From assembly GCA_964250805.1 (NCBI GenBank), contig CAXUHG010000014.1:1-64000 (forward strand): a DNA stretch of 64,000 nucleotides. The letters are read 5' to 3'. Positions 26,585 through 34,791 of this stretch are shown piece by piece (within the stretch, counting starts at the first letter, position 1; each line of letters begins with the position of its first letter). A program made the translations under genes and the position numbers. Under the pieces are notes generated by a model, which was not told where the DNA came from, did no database searches, and saw nothing but the letters and a program-made list of their open reading frames with translations. The DNA is from JBBQVS01 sp964250805. GTDB lineage: Bacteria > Chloroflexota > Ktedonobacteria > Ktedonobacterales > Ktedonobacteraceae.

Positions 26585-26648
26585 GAAAACCATCAGAAAC
26601 GTGCCTTTAGTGTAGAGGAATACCAACAGCAATGTCAATATAATAGCT

Positions 26649-27008
26649 CTAAATTCGTTCCAAATCCGCAACAGTTCTTTCGCTTTGCACATTGCCAGTA
26701 TTGAGTGTAGACTTTGGCTCCAACAGCAACACATGCACCTCTTCCTCCGCGACGGGCAGATGCTCAACGCCCTTTGGAATAATCGTGAACTCACCTTCGT
26801 CGAGCCAGATATCACGGTCACGCAACTTGATAAGCAAACGCCCCTTCACAACTAGAAACAACTCATCCTCGTTATCATGATGATGCCAGACAAACTCGCC
26901 TTTCAGCTTTGCCAATTTGACATGGCTATCGTTGAGTTCACCCACGATCTTAGGACTCCAATAGTCTTGAAACAAGCTAAATTTATCGGCAAGGTTTACC
27001 GTTTCCAT
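26649..27008 (-). CDS. Small cupin-domain protein
   Basis: 119 residues. A single double-stranded beta-helix domain with cupin motif 1 (WHHHDNEDELFLVVKG, metal-binding His/Glu) and motif 2 (PKGVEHLPVAEEE). Similar single-domain cupins bind a metal and act as isomerases, dioxygenases or sugar-binding sensors; no function can be chosen. Its ATG overlaps the stop of the upstream membrane-protein gene, so it is the last gene of the histidine kinase operon (27442-29730, 27008-27427, this gene). Confidence 0.85.
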   Translation of the reverse strand: METVNLADKFSLFQDYWSPKIVGELNDSHVKLAKLKGEFVWHHHDNEDELFLVVKGRLLIKLRDRDIWLDEGEFTIIPKGVEHLPVAEEEVHVLLLEPKSTLNTGNVQSERTVADLERI

Positions 27009-27427
27009 TACATTCTCCTTTGCTGTTTACTCTCTTTGCTTGCCATTCTACGTCCTCTAAGCACAAAAAAGAGAGCAAATCCTATCAATACTAGGCCAAT
27101 GAATAGCAATGAAACTCCAATGATATTTGTTGTGCTATTAGCTTGTCCTATAAAGATGTCAATGGCGAACAAAAGTAGCGCGACTCCAGAACAAAGAAAG
27201 CCTATAGAGTACAAGGTTGCGTAATGGTTGTACCACGCAACGTATATCCCCTGAGATTGCTTTTCTCGAAGTCGGCGCAGACTGAAAGGAAGCACATTTA
27301 CTTGTACAGCTATCAATCCTATTCCACCAATCGCCATCAGGATGCTTACCACTATTTCCAGGATGCGTAAGGTAGAGTTACTATCTATAGTGCCGAAAAT
27401 AAGTAAAAAACTGCTCAACATAATCAT
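27008..27427 (-). CDS. Small integral membrane protein
   Basis: 139 residues with about four hydrophobic segments (LLIFGTIDSN is preceded by a TM; then VSILMAIGGIGLIAV, YSIGFLCSGVALLLFAI and GVSLLFIGLVLIGFALFFVL) and a basic C-terminus (RGRRMASKESKQQRR). An AAGGAAA ribosome site precedes the ATG. It starts 15 bases after the histidine kinase stop and overlaps the cupin start. No family recognised. Confidence 0.7.
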   Translation of the reverse strand: MIMLSSFLLIFGTIDSNSTLRILEIVVSILMAIGGIGLIAVQVNVLPFSLRRLREKQSQGIYVAWYNHYATLYSIGFLCSGVALLLFAIDIFIGQANSTTNIIGVSLLFIGLVLIGFALFFVLRGRRMASKESKQQRRM

Positions 27428-27441
27428 AAATTTTCCTTATA

Positions 27442-29730
27442 CTACTCCGCCAACGACAGCGTAAACCAGAACGTTGACCCTTTGCCCTCTTCGCTATCGA
27501 CGCCGATTTGTCCGCTGTGCAGATCAATAATCGTTTTACTGATATATAGACCTAAGCCTAAGCCAACGCCGGAGCCGCTACGCACCTCGATGCCTTTGAC
27601 GCGGTAGAACCGCTCAAACACGTTGGCTTGCTCTTGTTTAGAGATTCCAGGTCCCTCGTCGTGTACCGCTACATAGGCACTCTGCCCTCTTTTCTGCAAC
27701 GATATCTCGACGGGTTTGTCAGGAGTGGAGTATTTGAGAGCGTTTGAGATGAAGTTGGTTAGCACCTGCTCGATGCGATCAACATCAGCAAAAACGAACA
27801 CGTTGGCATCAGTAGGAAGTTGGAGCGTTATTGTACGATTTGTTGCACTTCTACCTTGTTCCTGCACGACATCCCTAAGGACGTTCGCAAGGTTCGTGTA
27901 TTCCATGTGCGGTTCTATTTTGTGGGCTTGAATGCGTGACATGTCGAGCAGATCGTTAATTAAGCGTATTAAGCGGTTGACCTGTGTGTTGGTACGACGG
28001 AGCAAGTCTTGTGCCTCCTCTTGCAGACGGATTCTCTCTTCTACCGTCAGAGATTCCAGGTCCATCATCCTCTTGAGGCGTCGTTCCAGAAGTTGTGTAC
28101 TACCTTTAATGGTCGTGATTGGCGTCTTCAACTCGTGACTGGCGATGCTGAGAAATTCGTTGATGCGTTGGTTCGCCTCACTGAGAGCGATCTCGTTTGC
28201 CTGAGCCTCTGACCTTTCCAGGAGCAGACGTTCACGTTCAATAACCAGTGCCGTTAGCTTTGCCACTGCTCCCGCCAGTGCCATTTCATCTTTTGTATAG
28301 GTGTGTTTGTCATCATCGTAGTCAAGCGAGAGCAGACCAACCAGCTTTCTACCTACAGTCATTGGTGCCAGCAAAGAATTTCTGGGACCGTGATTCACAT
28401 ATTGTTCGTCGAATTGATGAAGCGTAGCATCTAAGCGTACCACTTCGCCGTTACGTAGACGCTCTATATCGGTAGATTCTGCTATATCGACTAGGTATTT
28501 TTGCGGCATATGTCCCCACCAGAGTTGCTCCTGTTCAGGTGTAAGACCTACAATGGCAACGGGCAGGAGCCGCTCTGTTTGGGGAAGTACAGAAATAATG
28601 CCTACCCGCTTGCAGTTCAATACGCCGCTCGTCAATTCTACCAGCCGTTGGACTACGGTATTGTTTGAAGCGGTGCCCTCTGCTTCTTGTGCCGGTTCGT
28701 CCGACCCTTGAATAAGCGTTTGCGCCATTTCTAGTAATGCGCGTAGAGCGTTTTGTGTATACATTTCCAGCCGTCTACGCTCCGTGATGTCGTGGCTAAT
28801 GGAGACAGCACCACCAATTTTCCCCCATGCGTTATAGAGAGGTGCTGCGCTGACCGTGAAATACTGCGTCTCGCCCTTTTTAGGTCGCCACACCATTTCG
28901 ACGGACGTAACCGACTCTCCCTTCAAAGCACGCCCTACAGGAAGTTCTTTCTGTGGAAAAAAGCTACCAGTTGGAGTACGTAGTCTTTGTGTAGTTTCTG
29001 TCAACGCTGGATAGCGTATATCACTCTCCTCTTCCAAGCGTCGTCCCGCGCTATTGACTCGTACTAACCGTCCCTGTGCATCATACACCGAAACACTATC
29101 TGGCACCGTCTCGATCACGGCATTGAGCAGTGTGCGCTCCTCAATCGCACGGCGTCGCGCTTGTTCAACCTGACTGGCGACGATGCTGATAGTAATACCT
29201 ATCAGCAGAAACAGTACACTTTCGACGAAGCTTTGTAGATCGTTCACATTCAAAGAGTAGTGAGGTGGTAACACAAAAAAATCGAGTAGTACGATACTAA
29301 CAACTGTAGCGAGTAAGCTTGGTCCTGTCCCAAAGTTTACCGCTATTATCGCAATGCCAAGAATTTCAAACAGGCCGGAGAACTCGAATGTCGGAAAGAT
29401 GTGCATGAGGAGTATTGTTCCCAGAGCCGCAAGAACCTGTAGCACAATGCCTAGTAAATAGCCCATAGCTGGATGACGCCAGGGTTCGGGAAACCATTGC
29501 GGTGTGAAGGCATTACCGAGAAAGAAGCGTGAAAGTTTTGCCCAGACCGAAGTATGATGTGTAGGATTGTTATAGTAGCTATCTGTTGCTGCATTCTCAC
29601 GCTGTGCATACGCATGTGCGAAACGGTTCTGATCTACTCTCTCTTGCCCTTTGGGAAGAACGAGAGGAGAAGATACTTGCTTTTTTTTAGGTGAATTCTT
29701 ACTCATATTATCATCAGGCTTCGCCGTCAT
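27442..29730 (-). CDS. Membrane sensor histidine kinase (DUF4118-PAS-GAF-HisKA-HATPase)
   Basis: 762 residues. The N-terminal ~85 residues are soluble, followed by four hydrophobic segments of the KdpD-like DUF4118 type (~88-190), a PAS domain (~200-330), a GAF domain (~340-505), HisKA with the phospho-His in IASHELKTPITTI (about 533) and the HATPase with DEGPGISK and GSGVGLGLGLYI. Autophosphorylating sensor; signal unknown. No response regulator gene is adjacent, so it is an orphan. A GGAG ribosome site precedes the ATG. The two small downstream genes probably share its transcript. Confidence 0.93.
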   Translation of the reverse strand: MTAKPDDNMSKNSPKKKQVSSPLVLPKGQERVDQNRFAHAYAQRENAATDSYYNNPTHHTSVWAKLSRFFLGNAFTPQWFPEPWRHPAMGYLLGIVLQVLAALGTILLMHIFPTFEFSGLFEILGIAIIAVNFGTGPSLLATVVSIVLLDFFVLPPHYSLNVNDLQSFVESVLFLLIGITISIVASQVEQARRRAIEERTLLNAVIETVPDSVSVYDAQGRLVRVNSAGRRLEEESDIRYPALTETTQRLRTPTGSFFPQKELPVGRALKGESVTSVEMVWRPKKGETQYFTVSAAPLYNAWGKIGGAVSISHDITERRRLEMYTQNALRALLEMAQTLIQGSDEPAQEAEGTASNNTVVQRLVELTSGVLNCKRVGIISVLPQTERLLPVAIVGLTPEQEQLWWGHMPQKYLVDIAESTDIERLRNGEVVRLDATLHQFDEQYVNHGPRNSLLAPMTVGRKLVGLLSLDYDDDKHTYTKDEMALAGAVAKLTALVIERERLLLERSEAQANEIALSEANQRINEFLSIASHELKTPITTIKGSTQLLERRLKRMMDLESLTVEERIRLQEEAQDLLRRTNTQVNRLIRLINDLLDMSRIQAHKIEPHMEYTNLANVLRDVVQEQGRSATNRTITLQLPTDANVFVFADVDRIEQVLTNFISNALKYSTPDKPVEISLQKRGQSAYVAVHDEGPGISKQEQANVFERFYRVKGIEVRSGSGVGLGLGLYISKTIIDLHSGQIGVDSEEGKGSTFWFTLSLAE

Positions 29731-30005
29731 ACATGTCTCCGCATATGTATCAGCACTTACTACTGAAATAATTGCATGTTCATATAGTTGTGGTGCGTAT
29801 TTCTAATTTTATGAATGTATGTATTAGGAGCAAAAAAGACTCTACTGTTGTACACGGACTGCTTCACGAGAAAGTGACACCTCTTTATCCGATAAAACAG
29901 GTTGTGGGACAAAGCGAATCGCGCTATAATCTGTCATGCAATCACTACGAACTGCGACAGTTTATACTCGCTACATCAAATGTCATTGAAGGATACGAAG
30001 ATACA

Positions 30006-31016
30006 ATGCTATTTACATTGCCGCTTGTGCTATTTATTGTGATGACCGAGGTCTCGATTGGCTCTTTTACCGTGCTTGTGCTGCTCGATTGGCGCAACGA
30101 GGTGAAGCGCGGCTTCCTCGTTTCATACGCTCTTATCTATCTTGGCCTGACCTATCTCACTTATCTGTTCCAACAGAATTTCTCGACGCCCGCTCTGCTC
30201 AGCAGCTATCCGCAGCTTGACCAGTACTGGACGCGCTATGAGACATTGCCGCTCTTGATTTTCTTTCTCCTGATGATACCGTACAACGTGCTGCTCTGGT
30301 TCGATAAGACTGCGGGCGTAGATGCGAAACGCAACGCCGAAAAAGCCCAGTTTGAGCAAATAAATGCTGAAGAAACGTCCTCTGAGAAAACTCCCGTACC
30401 AGCTAGACGTTTCTCTGTCGTGCGAATTTTGCGCCTTCTAAGTGGTATTGGGACGGTGATGGCTGGCATTGCCACGCTGTTTGTGATGGCAATGATTTAT
30501 CGTCCTCTGGCCTCGGCGAATCTCGGTGGTGCCTTTACCGTCGCTAGTTTCTTCGCCGCTGCTCTTGCCCTCGGTGGAGTGCTAACCGCGATGTGGCTTG
30601 GTCACTGGTATCTGGTCACACCCGCACTCTCCGAGAAGCCGCTACAGTTCGCGACCACACTTGTCTTGCTCGGTGTATTAGCTCAGGTGATTTTCGCATT
30701 CACCGCTGGACCAAGCACGCCACAGACATCGGTGCAACATCCACCCGCGACTCCTGTAATCACAACGCCCACAACAGGACCTAACTCACATGTGAAGCCA
30801 GCGAATGTGCCTACCTATACGCCTCTGAGTACCGACGCTATTGGCTGGGTACGTATTCTTGTCAGTTTCATCATACCGCTCGTATTGGGCGGCCTTGCGT
30901 GGAAATTGATACGCGACCGCTCGTTCCAATCCGCCACAGGTATGCTCTACCTCGTGGTCGTCTGCACACTAGCAGGCGAAGCAATGGCACGCGGCCTCTT
31001 CCTCGTCGGTCTCTAA
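30006..31016 (+). CDS. Polytopic membrane protein of unknown function
   Basis: 336 residues from the ATG at 30006 (MLFTLPLVLFIVMTEVSIGS), where a transmembrane segment begins. The frame is open back to 29772, but those residues are not membrane-like and have poor starts. About eight TM segments; an 80-residue Thr/Pro-rich extramembrane loop (STPQTSVQHPPATPVITT) lies before the last two. The MTEVSIGSF start recalls NrfD-like subunits, but this is weak. Ends just before a bidirectional terminator. Confidence 0.7.
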   Translation: MLFTLPLVLFIVMTEVSIGSFTVLVLLDWRNEVKRGFLVSYALIYLGLTYLTYLFQQNFSTPALLSSYPQLDQYWTRYETLPLLIFFLLMIPYNVLLWFDKTAGVDAKRNAEKAQFEQINAEETSSEKTPVPARRFSVVRILRLLSGIGTVMAGIATLFVMAMIYRPLASANLGGAFTVASFFAAALALGGVLTAMWLGHWYLVTPALSEKPLQFATTLVLLGVLAQVIFAFTAGPSTPQTSVQHPPATPVITTPTTGPNSHVKPANVPTYTPLSTDAIGWVRILVSFIIPLVLGGLAWKLIRDRSFQSATGMLYLVVVCTLAGEAMARGLFLVGL

Positions 31017-31026
31017 TCTATACATC

Positions 31027-31087
31027 AACACTAAAAACAATGCTAACCCTGTGTCTGCGACACAGGGTCAGCATTGTTTTTAGTGTT
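31027..31087. terminator. Bidirectional terminator between convergent genes
   Basis: The 29-base arms (31027-31055, 31059-31087) match with one mismatch, giving ACTAAAAACAATGCT...AGCATTGTTTTTAGT with A/T-runs on both strands. The right end overlaps the TAA stop of the acyl-CoA ligase gene (31086-31088). Confidence 0.88.
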
Positions 31088-32675
31088 ATAATGTTTTTTC
31101 ACGCTCTTTCAGTTCGCGCCGTAGAATTTTACCGGAAGCCGTTTTGGGAATCGCGCCGATGAACTCGACACGGCTTACTCGCTTGTAGCCTGCAAGCTTA
31201 CCATTGGCAAATGTCATGATATCGTCAGGAGTGACGGTATCGCCCTCGCGTATCACGACCAATCCTTTGATGAGTTCGCCCGCCTCATCGTCCGGTACTC
31301 CGATCACCGCTGAGTCTACCACCGATGGATGCTCTAACAGCAATGCTTCGATCTCGGCAGGCGCAACGCCAAAGCCCTTGTACTTAATCATCTCTTTCTT
31401 GCGATCAACGATATACGTATAGCCTTCCTCGTCCACATGTCCGATGTCGCCAGTGTAGAGCCAACCATCGCGTAGCGCACGCGCCGTTTCTTCAGGAGCC
31501 TTCCAGTAGCCCTGCATGACCTGAGGTCCGCGTATCACCAGCTCTCCATCCTCGCCAATTGGCAGTTCGCGCGTTCCCGTCTCAATATCCATAATCTTCT
31601 GCTCTGTATTATGGATGGGCATACCAATACTCTCTAGGCGCATAATTGGGAATGGCTGAGCATGCGTGAGCGGAGACGCCTCCGTCAAGCCATAGCCCTG
31701 CACAATCGTCACGCCTGTTTTCTCGTGTAGTTTGATCGCTGGTGCGGTTGGCAGTGGTGCCGCACCGGAGAAAATGAACTTCACTTTCTTCAACTTGCTC
31801 AAATCAATGGGTGCGTTTGCCAGTGCCAGCACAATCGGTGGAACAGCGAAGTAGTGCGTCACATTGTACTGTTCACAGAGGTCGAGCGACTGTAACAGAT
31901 CGAAGCGTTCCATGATAACCTGTGTGCCACCACCCGCAAGGAAGCCGCCCGTAAGCATGACTCCATAGATATGATAGAACGGCAGGAAGTTGAGCGCGAC
32001 ATCCGATGCATCGAGGTGGAGAGCCATCAGAAATTGTAGATTGTTCGAGACCAGATTGCGATGTGTGAGGAGCGTCCCCTTTGGCAAGCCCGTTGTACCA
32101 GAGGAATAGGGCAACGCTGCTAAATCGTCGCCAGAAATGTCCACCTGCTGAGGACGTTCAGGTGAGGACGCACGCATAAGCGAGGCAAATGTAATGGCGC
32201 CCGCCATGCTCTCAGGCTGTTTCTCGCCCGTTACCAGAATATGCTGTAGGTTGGGAAATGTCCTCTGGCTCATCGCCGATTGCAATACTGGTACGAGATT
32301 GTCCTGTATCAGAATGGCCTTCGCCTCAGAGTTTTCGATCTGATAGGCCACCTCACGCTCTTTGTAGCCAGGATTCATAGGGCTAACCACAATACCGAGC
32401 GACGTGGCAGCAATAAACGTGATAGTGTATTCCGGTCGGTTGGTCATGTACAGACAGAGGCGGTCGCCCTTCCTCAACCCCAGCGCGTACAGCCCATTTG
32501 CAATGCTGTTTATCATCGCGATGACCTCGCGATAGGTAAAAATCATATTGTGGTAGACGATAGCGAGACGGTCAGGATTGCGCTCGGCTGCCGCTCTTAC
32601 GAGATAATCGTAGGGAACATCGGGAAGATTGATACGAGGACGAAACAATTCAGTGGCAAATATTTTCTCAGACAT
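31086..32675 (-). CDS. AMP-dependent synthetase / long-chain acyl-CoA ligase
   Basis: 529 residues from the ATG at 32675, which has an AAAGGA ribosome site (the 22 residues upstream are not conserved). The adenylating-enzyme motifs are complete: YSSGTTGLPKGTLLTH (P-loop), GYGLTEASP, YTGDIGHVDEEGYTYIVDR and the C-terminal catalytic Lys in KTASGKILRR. Predicted to activate a fatty or aryl acid to its CoA thioester. A single gene, not in a clear operon. Confidence 0.9.
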   Translation of the reverse strand: MSEKIFATELFRPRINLPDVPYDYLVRAAAERNPDRLAIVYHNMIFTYREVIAMINSIANGLYALGLRKGDRLCLYMTNRPEYTITFIAATSLGIVVSPMNPGYKEREVAYQIENSEAKAILIQDNLVPVLQSAMSQRTFPNLQHILVTGEKQPESMAGAITFASLMRASSPERPQQVDISGDDLAALPYSSGTTGLPKGTLLTHRNLVSNNLQFLMALHLDASDVALNFLPFYHIYGVMLTGGFLAGGGTQVIMERFDLLQSLDLCEQYNVTHYFAVPPIVLALANAPIDLSKLKKVKFIFSGAAPLPTAPAIKLHEKTGVTIVQGYGLTEASPLTHAQPFPIMRLESIGMPIHNTEQKIMDIETGTRELPIGEDGELVIRGPQVMQGYWKAPEETARALRDGWLYTGDIGHVDEEGYTYIVDRKKEMIKYKGFGVAPAEIEALLLEHPSVVDSAVIGVPDDEAGELIKGLVVIREGDTVTPDDIMTFANGKLAGYKRVSRVEFIGAIPKTASGKILRRELKEREKTL

Positions 32676-32891
32676 GCCTAGGCGTCCTTTCTGCTTTATT
32701 CTATCAATGAACAAGCACCATAAAAGACCGATAAATGGCATTATACATGCATCCGCTAATCAGGCGTAGGGGTCCGATTTATCGCACCCTCGGACGAGCG
32801 CAGCAATGTCCGTTCCCCACATGAGTTACCAGATGCACCAATTACACATGGGCGCGTACTAGTTCCCATCGAGCAAGCTTACATAGTAAGT

Positions 32892-32911
32892 GCTATGCTA
32901 CGTAGCATAGC
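32892..32911. promoter_or_regulatory. Perfect 20-base palindrome, possible operator
   Basis: GCTATGCTACGTAGCATAGC is fully self-complementary with no spacer. It lies in the promoter region shared by the acyl-CoA ligase (-) and the GxGYxYP gene (+). No regulator can be named. Confidence 0.45.
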
Positions 32912-32941
32912 GCAATTGCTGGGCAAGGTCAAGGAAAAAGT

Positions 32942-33117
32942 TACATGAATTTGCGGAAAGCAGAGGTAGGAAAACCATCAGTTTTTCTACCTATGGGTTG
33001 CGCAAAATAATTTTTAAAAGATGGAANNNNNNNNNNAAAAATTTACAATTATTTTCCTAAAACCTTTGTTAGCAAAACAATCATTTTTCCTACCTCTGCT
33101 TTCCGCAAATTCATGTA
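32942..33117. repeat. Inverted repeat flanking an assembly gap
   Basis: The arms 32942-32974 and 33085-33117 are perfect reverse complements over 33 bases (TACATGAATTTGCGGAAAGC...). The interior is AT-rich and contains ten N at 33027-33036. The real interior may be longer, for example a mobile element or palindrome that the assembler could not cross. Confidence 0.85.
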
Positions 33118-33171
33118 TAAAAGATGCAAGGATAGGTTATAATGTTCAGTAAACAAAAAAGGAGATTTTCC

Positions 33172-34791
33172 ATGAGTACTACAGAAGTTGAGAGTCTCGA
33201 CTGGTCTACCGAGCGGCTTATTCCTGGGTTTCAATCTGTTACACACCTTGATATTTATACTGTGAGTGGCGCATCGCATGAGACGCTTCTTACGTTGACT
33301 ACGTTGGTAGGATTGATTAACCGTCCACAGCCAAGAGTCTATCTTGTGACGAGCGATGACGATACCTTTTGGCTCAAAGAGGTGTTTAGCCACGTGTCAC
33401 AAAAGAACATTTCAGCTACGAATGATGATGCACTAGACGCGTTATTGAATGAGTACTATAGCAGCGTACAAGGGCTGGTGCTTTATGATACAAACCTCGA
33501 AGACTCGATCAATGTGGCAACGATGCTTGCCGCGCAAAAGAATGCCCTCGTCGTTTCAAACGCACAGGTGGGTGTTCTCCAAAGTAAATACTCCTTCTCT
33601 ATTCTTGCCGACCTCTCTACGCACGGTTGGAAGACGCGCTTACAGGCATATCATTGGGCACTACAAAACTTACGTGATGGCTGTTCATCACGTCTTGTCG
33701 CAGGTCTCGGTGCGAAAAATATTGGTCTACGTTCGTTTCTTGTTGCCACGCGCACCTTTATTTACGATCTCGATTCGCGTGACTACCTTCCCTCTCCGCA
33801 AAGTGTGTTCAGCGACGGTCTTCTCTCCGAACGTGAGTTGATGCGCCAAATCTTTGCATCATATGGACCGGGGACGGCACACCTCGGTTGGTTTGCGAAC
33901 GAGAGTAGCGGTGTAAACTTGACTTCTCAAGCAGCGATAGCCGTCCTTGCCAGCGATATTTTTGCAAATTTGGAAGTGTGGACTGCTATACAACCTTCCT
34001 CTCCGACTCCTGCTGTATCAACGTCTACACACAGGAATGAGGCGGCACCAATTGCGAACAAGGTGTATGTCTCGTTCACTATTAGTGACGGCGATAACCT
34101 GCAATTTTGCCAACATCGGCTAAAAAGTATCTGGCGTGATAGTGTCAGAGGAACGTTTCCCGTTGGTTGGACACTGACTCCTTCACTCGCACATGCTGCC
34201 CCCGCGCTCGCCGAGTACTACCGAGCGTCCGCGACTCCTAATGACGAGCTTATCGCTGGTCCAAGTGGAACTGGGTACATGTTTCCTTCACACTGGCCTG
34301 ATGAACACCTGGACTCATTTCTGCAAACAACCGGGAAACAGATGCAGAGCATGAACATGACCACGCTCGAAGTTCTCGATACCAATCTCTTACAAAGTTC
34401 AGGTTTGCCCGTTGTCTCCGCTCTTGGTGGGCAAACAGGAATGGTTTTCTCTGATGCGAGAAGCCAGGATCGCTACGTGCAGGTGTTACGTCCTTATGGC
34501 TTGCAAGGCATTCTAAGTGGGGCTGGCTTGAAGAAAGTCGAATGGAAGTCGATTGATGGAATTCCTCTCTATCAGAATCTCGGCCTTGCTGATAGCGTCG
34601 AGGGTACCGTCGCCATGATTAAGGATGTGGCGAATAGCCGCTCTGAACGTCCTCTCTTTCTGAATGTCTATATCCTGGCGTGGAAGATGAGTCTCTCGGA
34701 TTTGAAGGCCGTGATCGAACAACTTGGGAGTGGCTACGAAATCGTGTTACCAAAAACCCTGCTAGCTATGCTTGCTGAGAAGATCGCATGA
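33172..34791 (+). CDS. GxGYxYP-domain protein (putative glycoside hydrolase)
   Basis: 539 residues from the ATG at 33172, which has an AAAGGAGA ribosome site 7 bases upstream. The signature GPSGTGYMFP (about 363-372) and the preceding SFTISDGDNLQFCQH fit the GxGYxYP family, proposed but not proven to be glycoside hydrolases. No signal peptide is visible, unlike many relatives. Its stop overlaps the start of the next gene by 4 bases (ATGA), so it is translationally coupled to the MftF-like glycosyltransferase, which suggests a joint role in making or trimming a glycan. Confidence 0.8.
   Translation: MSTTEVESLDWSTERLIPGFQSVTHLDIYTVSGASHETLLTLTTLVGLINRPQPRVYLVTSDDDTFWLKEVFSHVSQKNISATNDDALDALLNEYYSSVQGLVLYDTNLEDSINVATMLAAQKNALVVSNAQVGVLQSKYSFSILADLSTHGWKTRLQAYHWALQNLRDGCSSRLVAGLGAKNIGLRSFLVATRTFIYDLDSRDYLPSPQSVFSDGLLSERELMRQIFASYGPGTAHLGWFANESSGVNLTSQAAIAVLASDIFANLEVWTAIQPSSPTPAVSTSTHRNEAAPIANKVYVSFTISDGDNLQFCQHRLKSIWRDSVRGTFPVGWTLTPSLAHAAPALAEYYRASATPNDELIAGPSGTGYMFPSHWPDEHLDSFLQTTGKQMQSMNMTTLEVLDTNLLQSSGLPVVSALGGQTGMVFSDARSQDRYVQVLRPYGLQGILSGAGLKKVEWKSIDGIPLYQNLGLADSVEGTVAMIKDVANSRSERPLFLNVYILAWKMSLSDLKAVIEQLGSGYEIVLPKTLLAMLAEKIA

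Larger units (their letters stand above)
32676..33171. other. Intergenic region with degenerate repeats and assembly gap
   Basis: About 500 bases with no supported gene. It contains one arm of a family A repeat (32766-32790, GTAGGGGTCCGATTTATCGC), a 20-base palindrome (32892-32911), an inverted repeat with 33-base arms (32942-33117), a run of ten N (33027-33036), and a TATAAT -10-like box at 33138-33143 before the GxGYxYP gene. Confidence 0.7.

Noticed and set aside
33049..33393. 114-codon minus-strand ORF near the scaffold gap
   Set aside because: It runs through an inverted repeat and is antisense to the start of the GxGYxYP gene.
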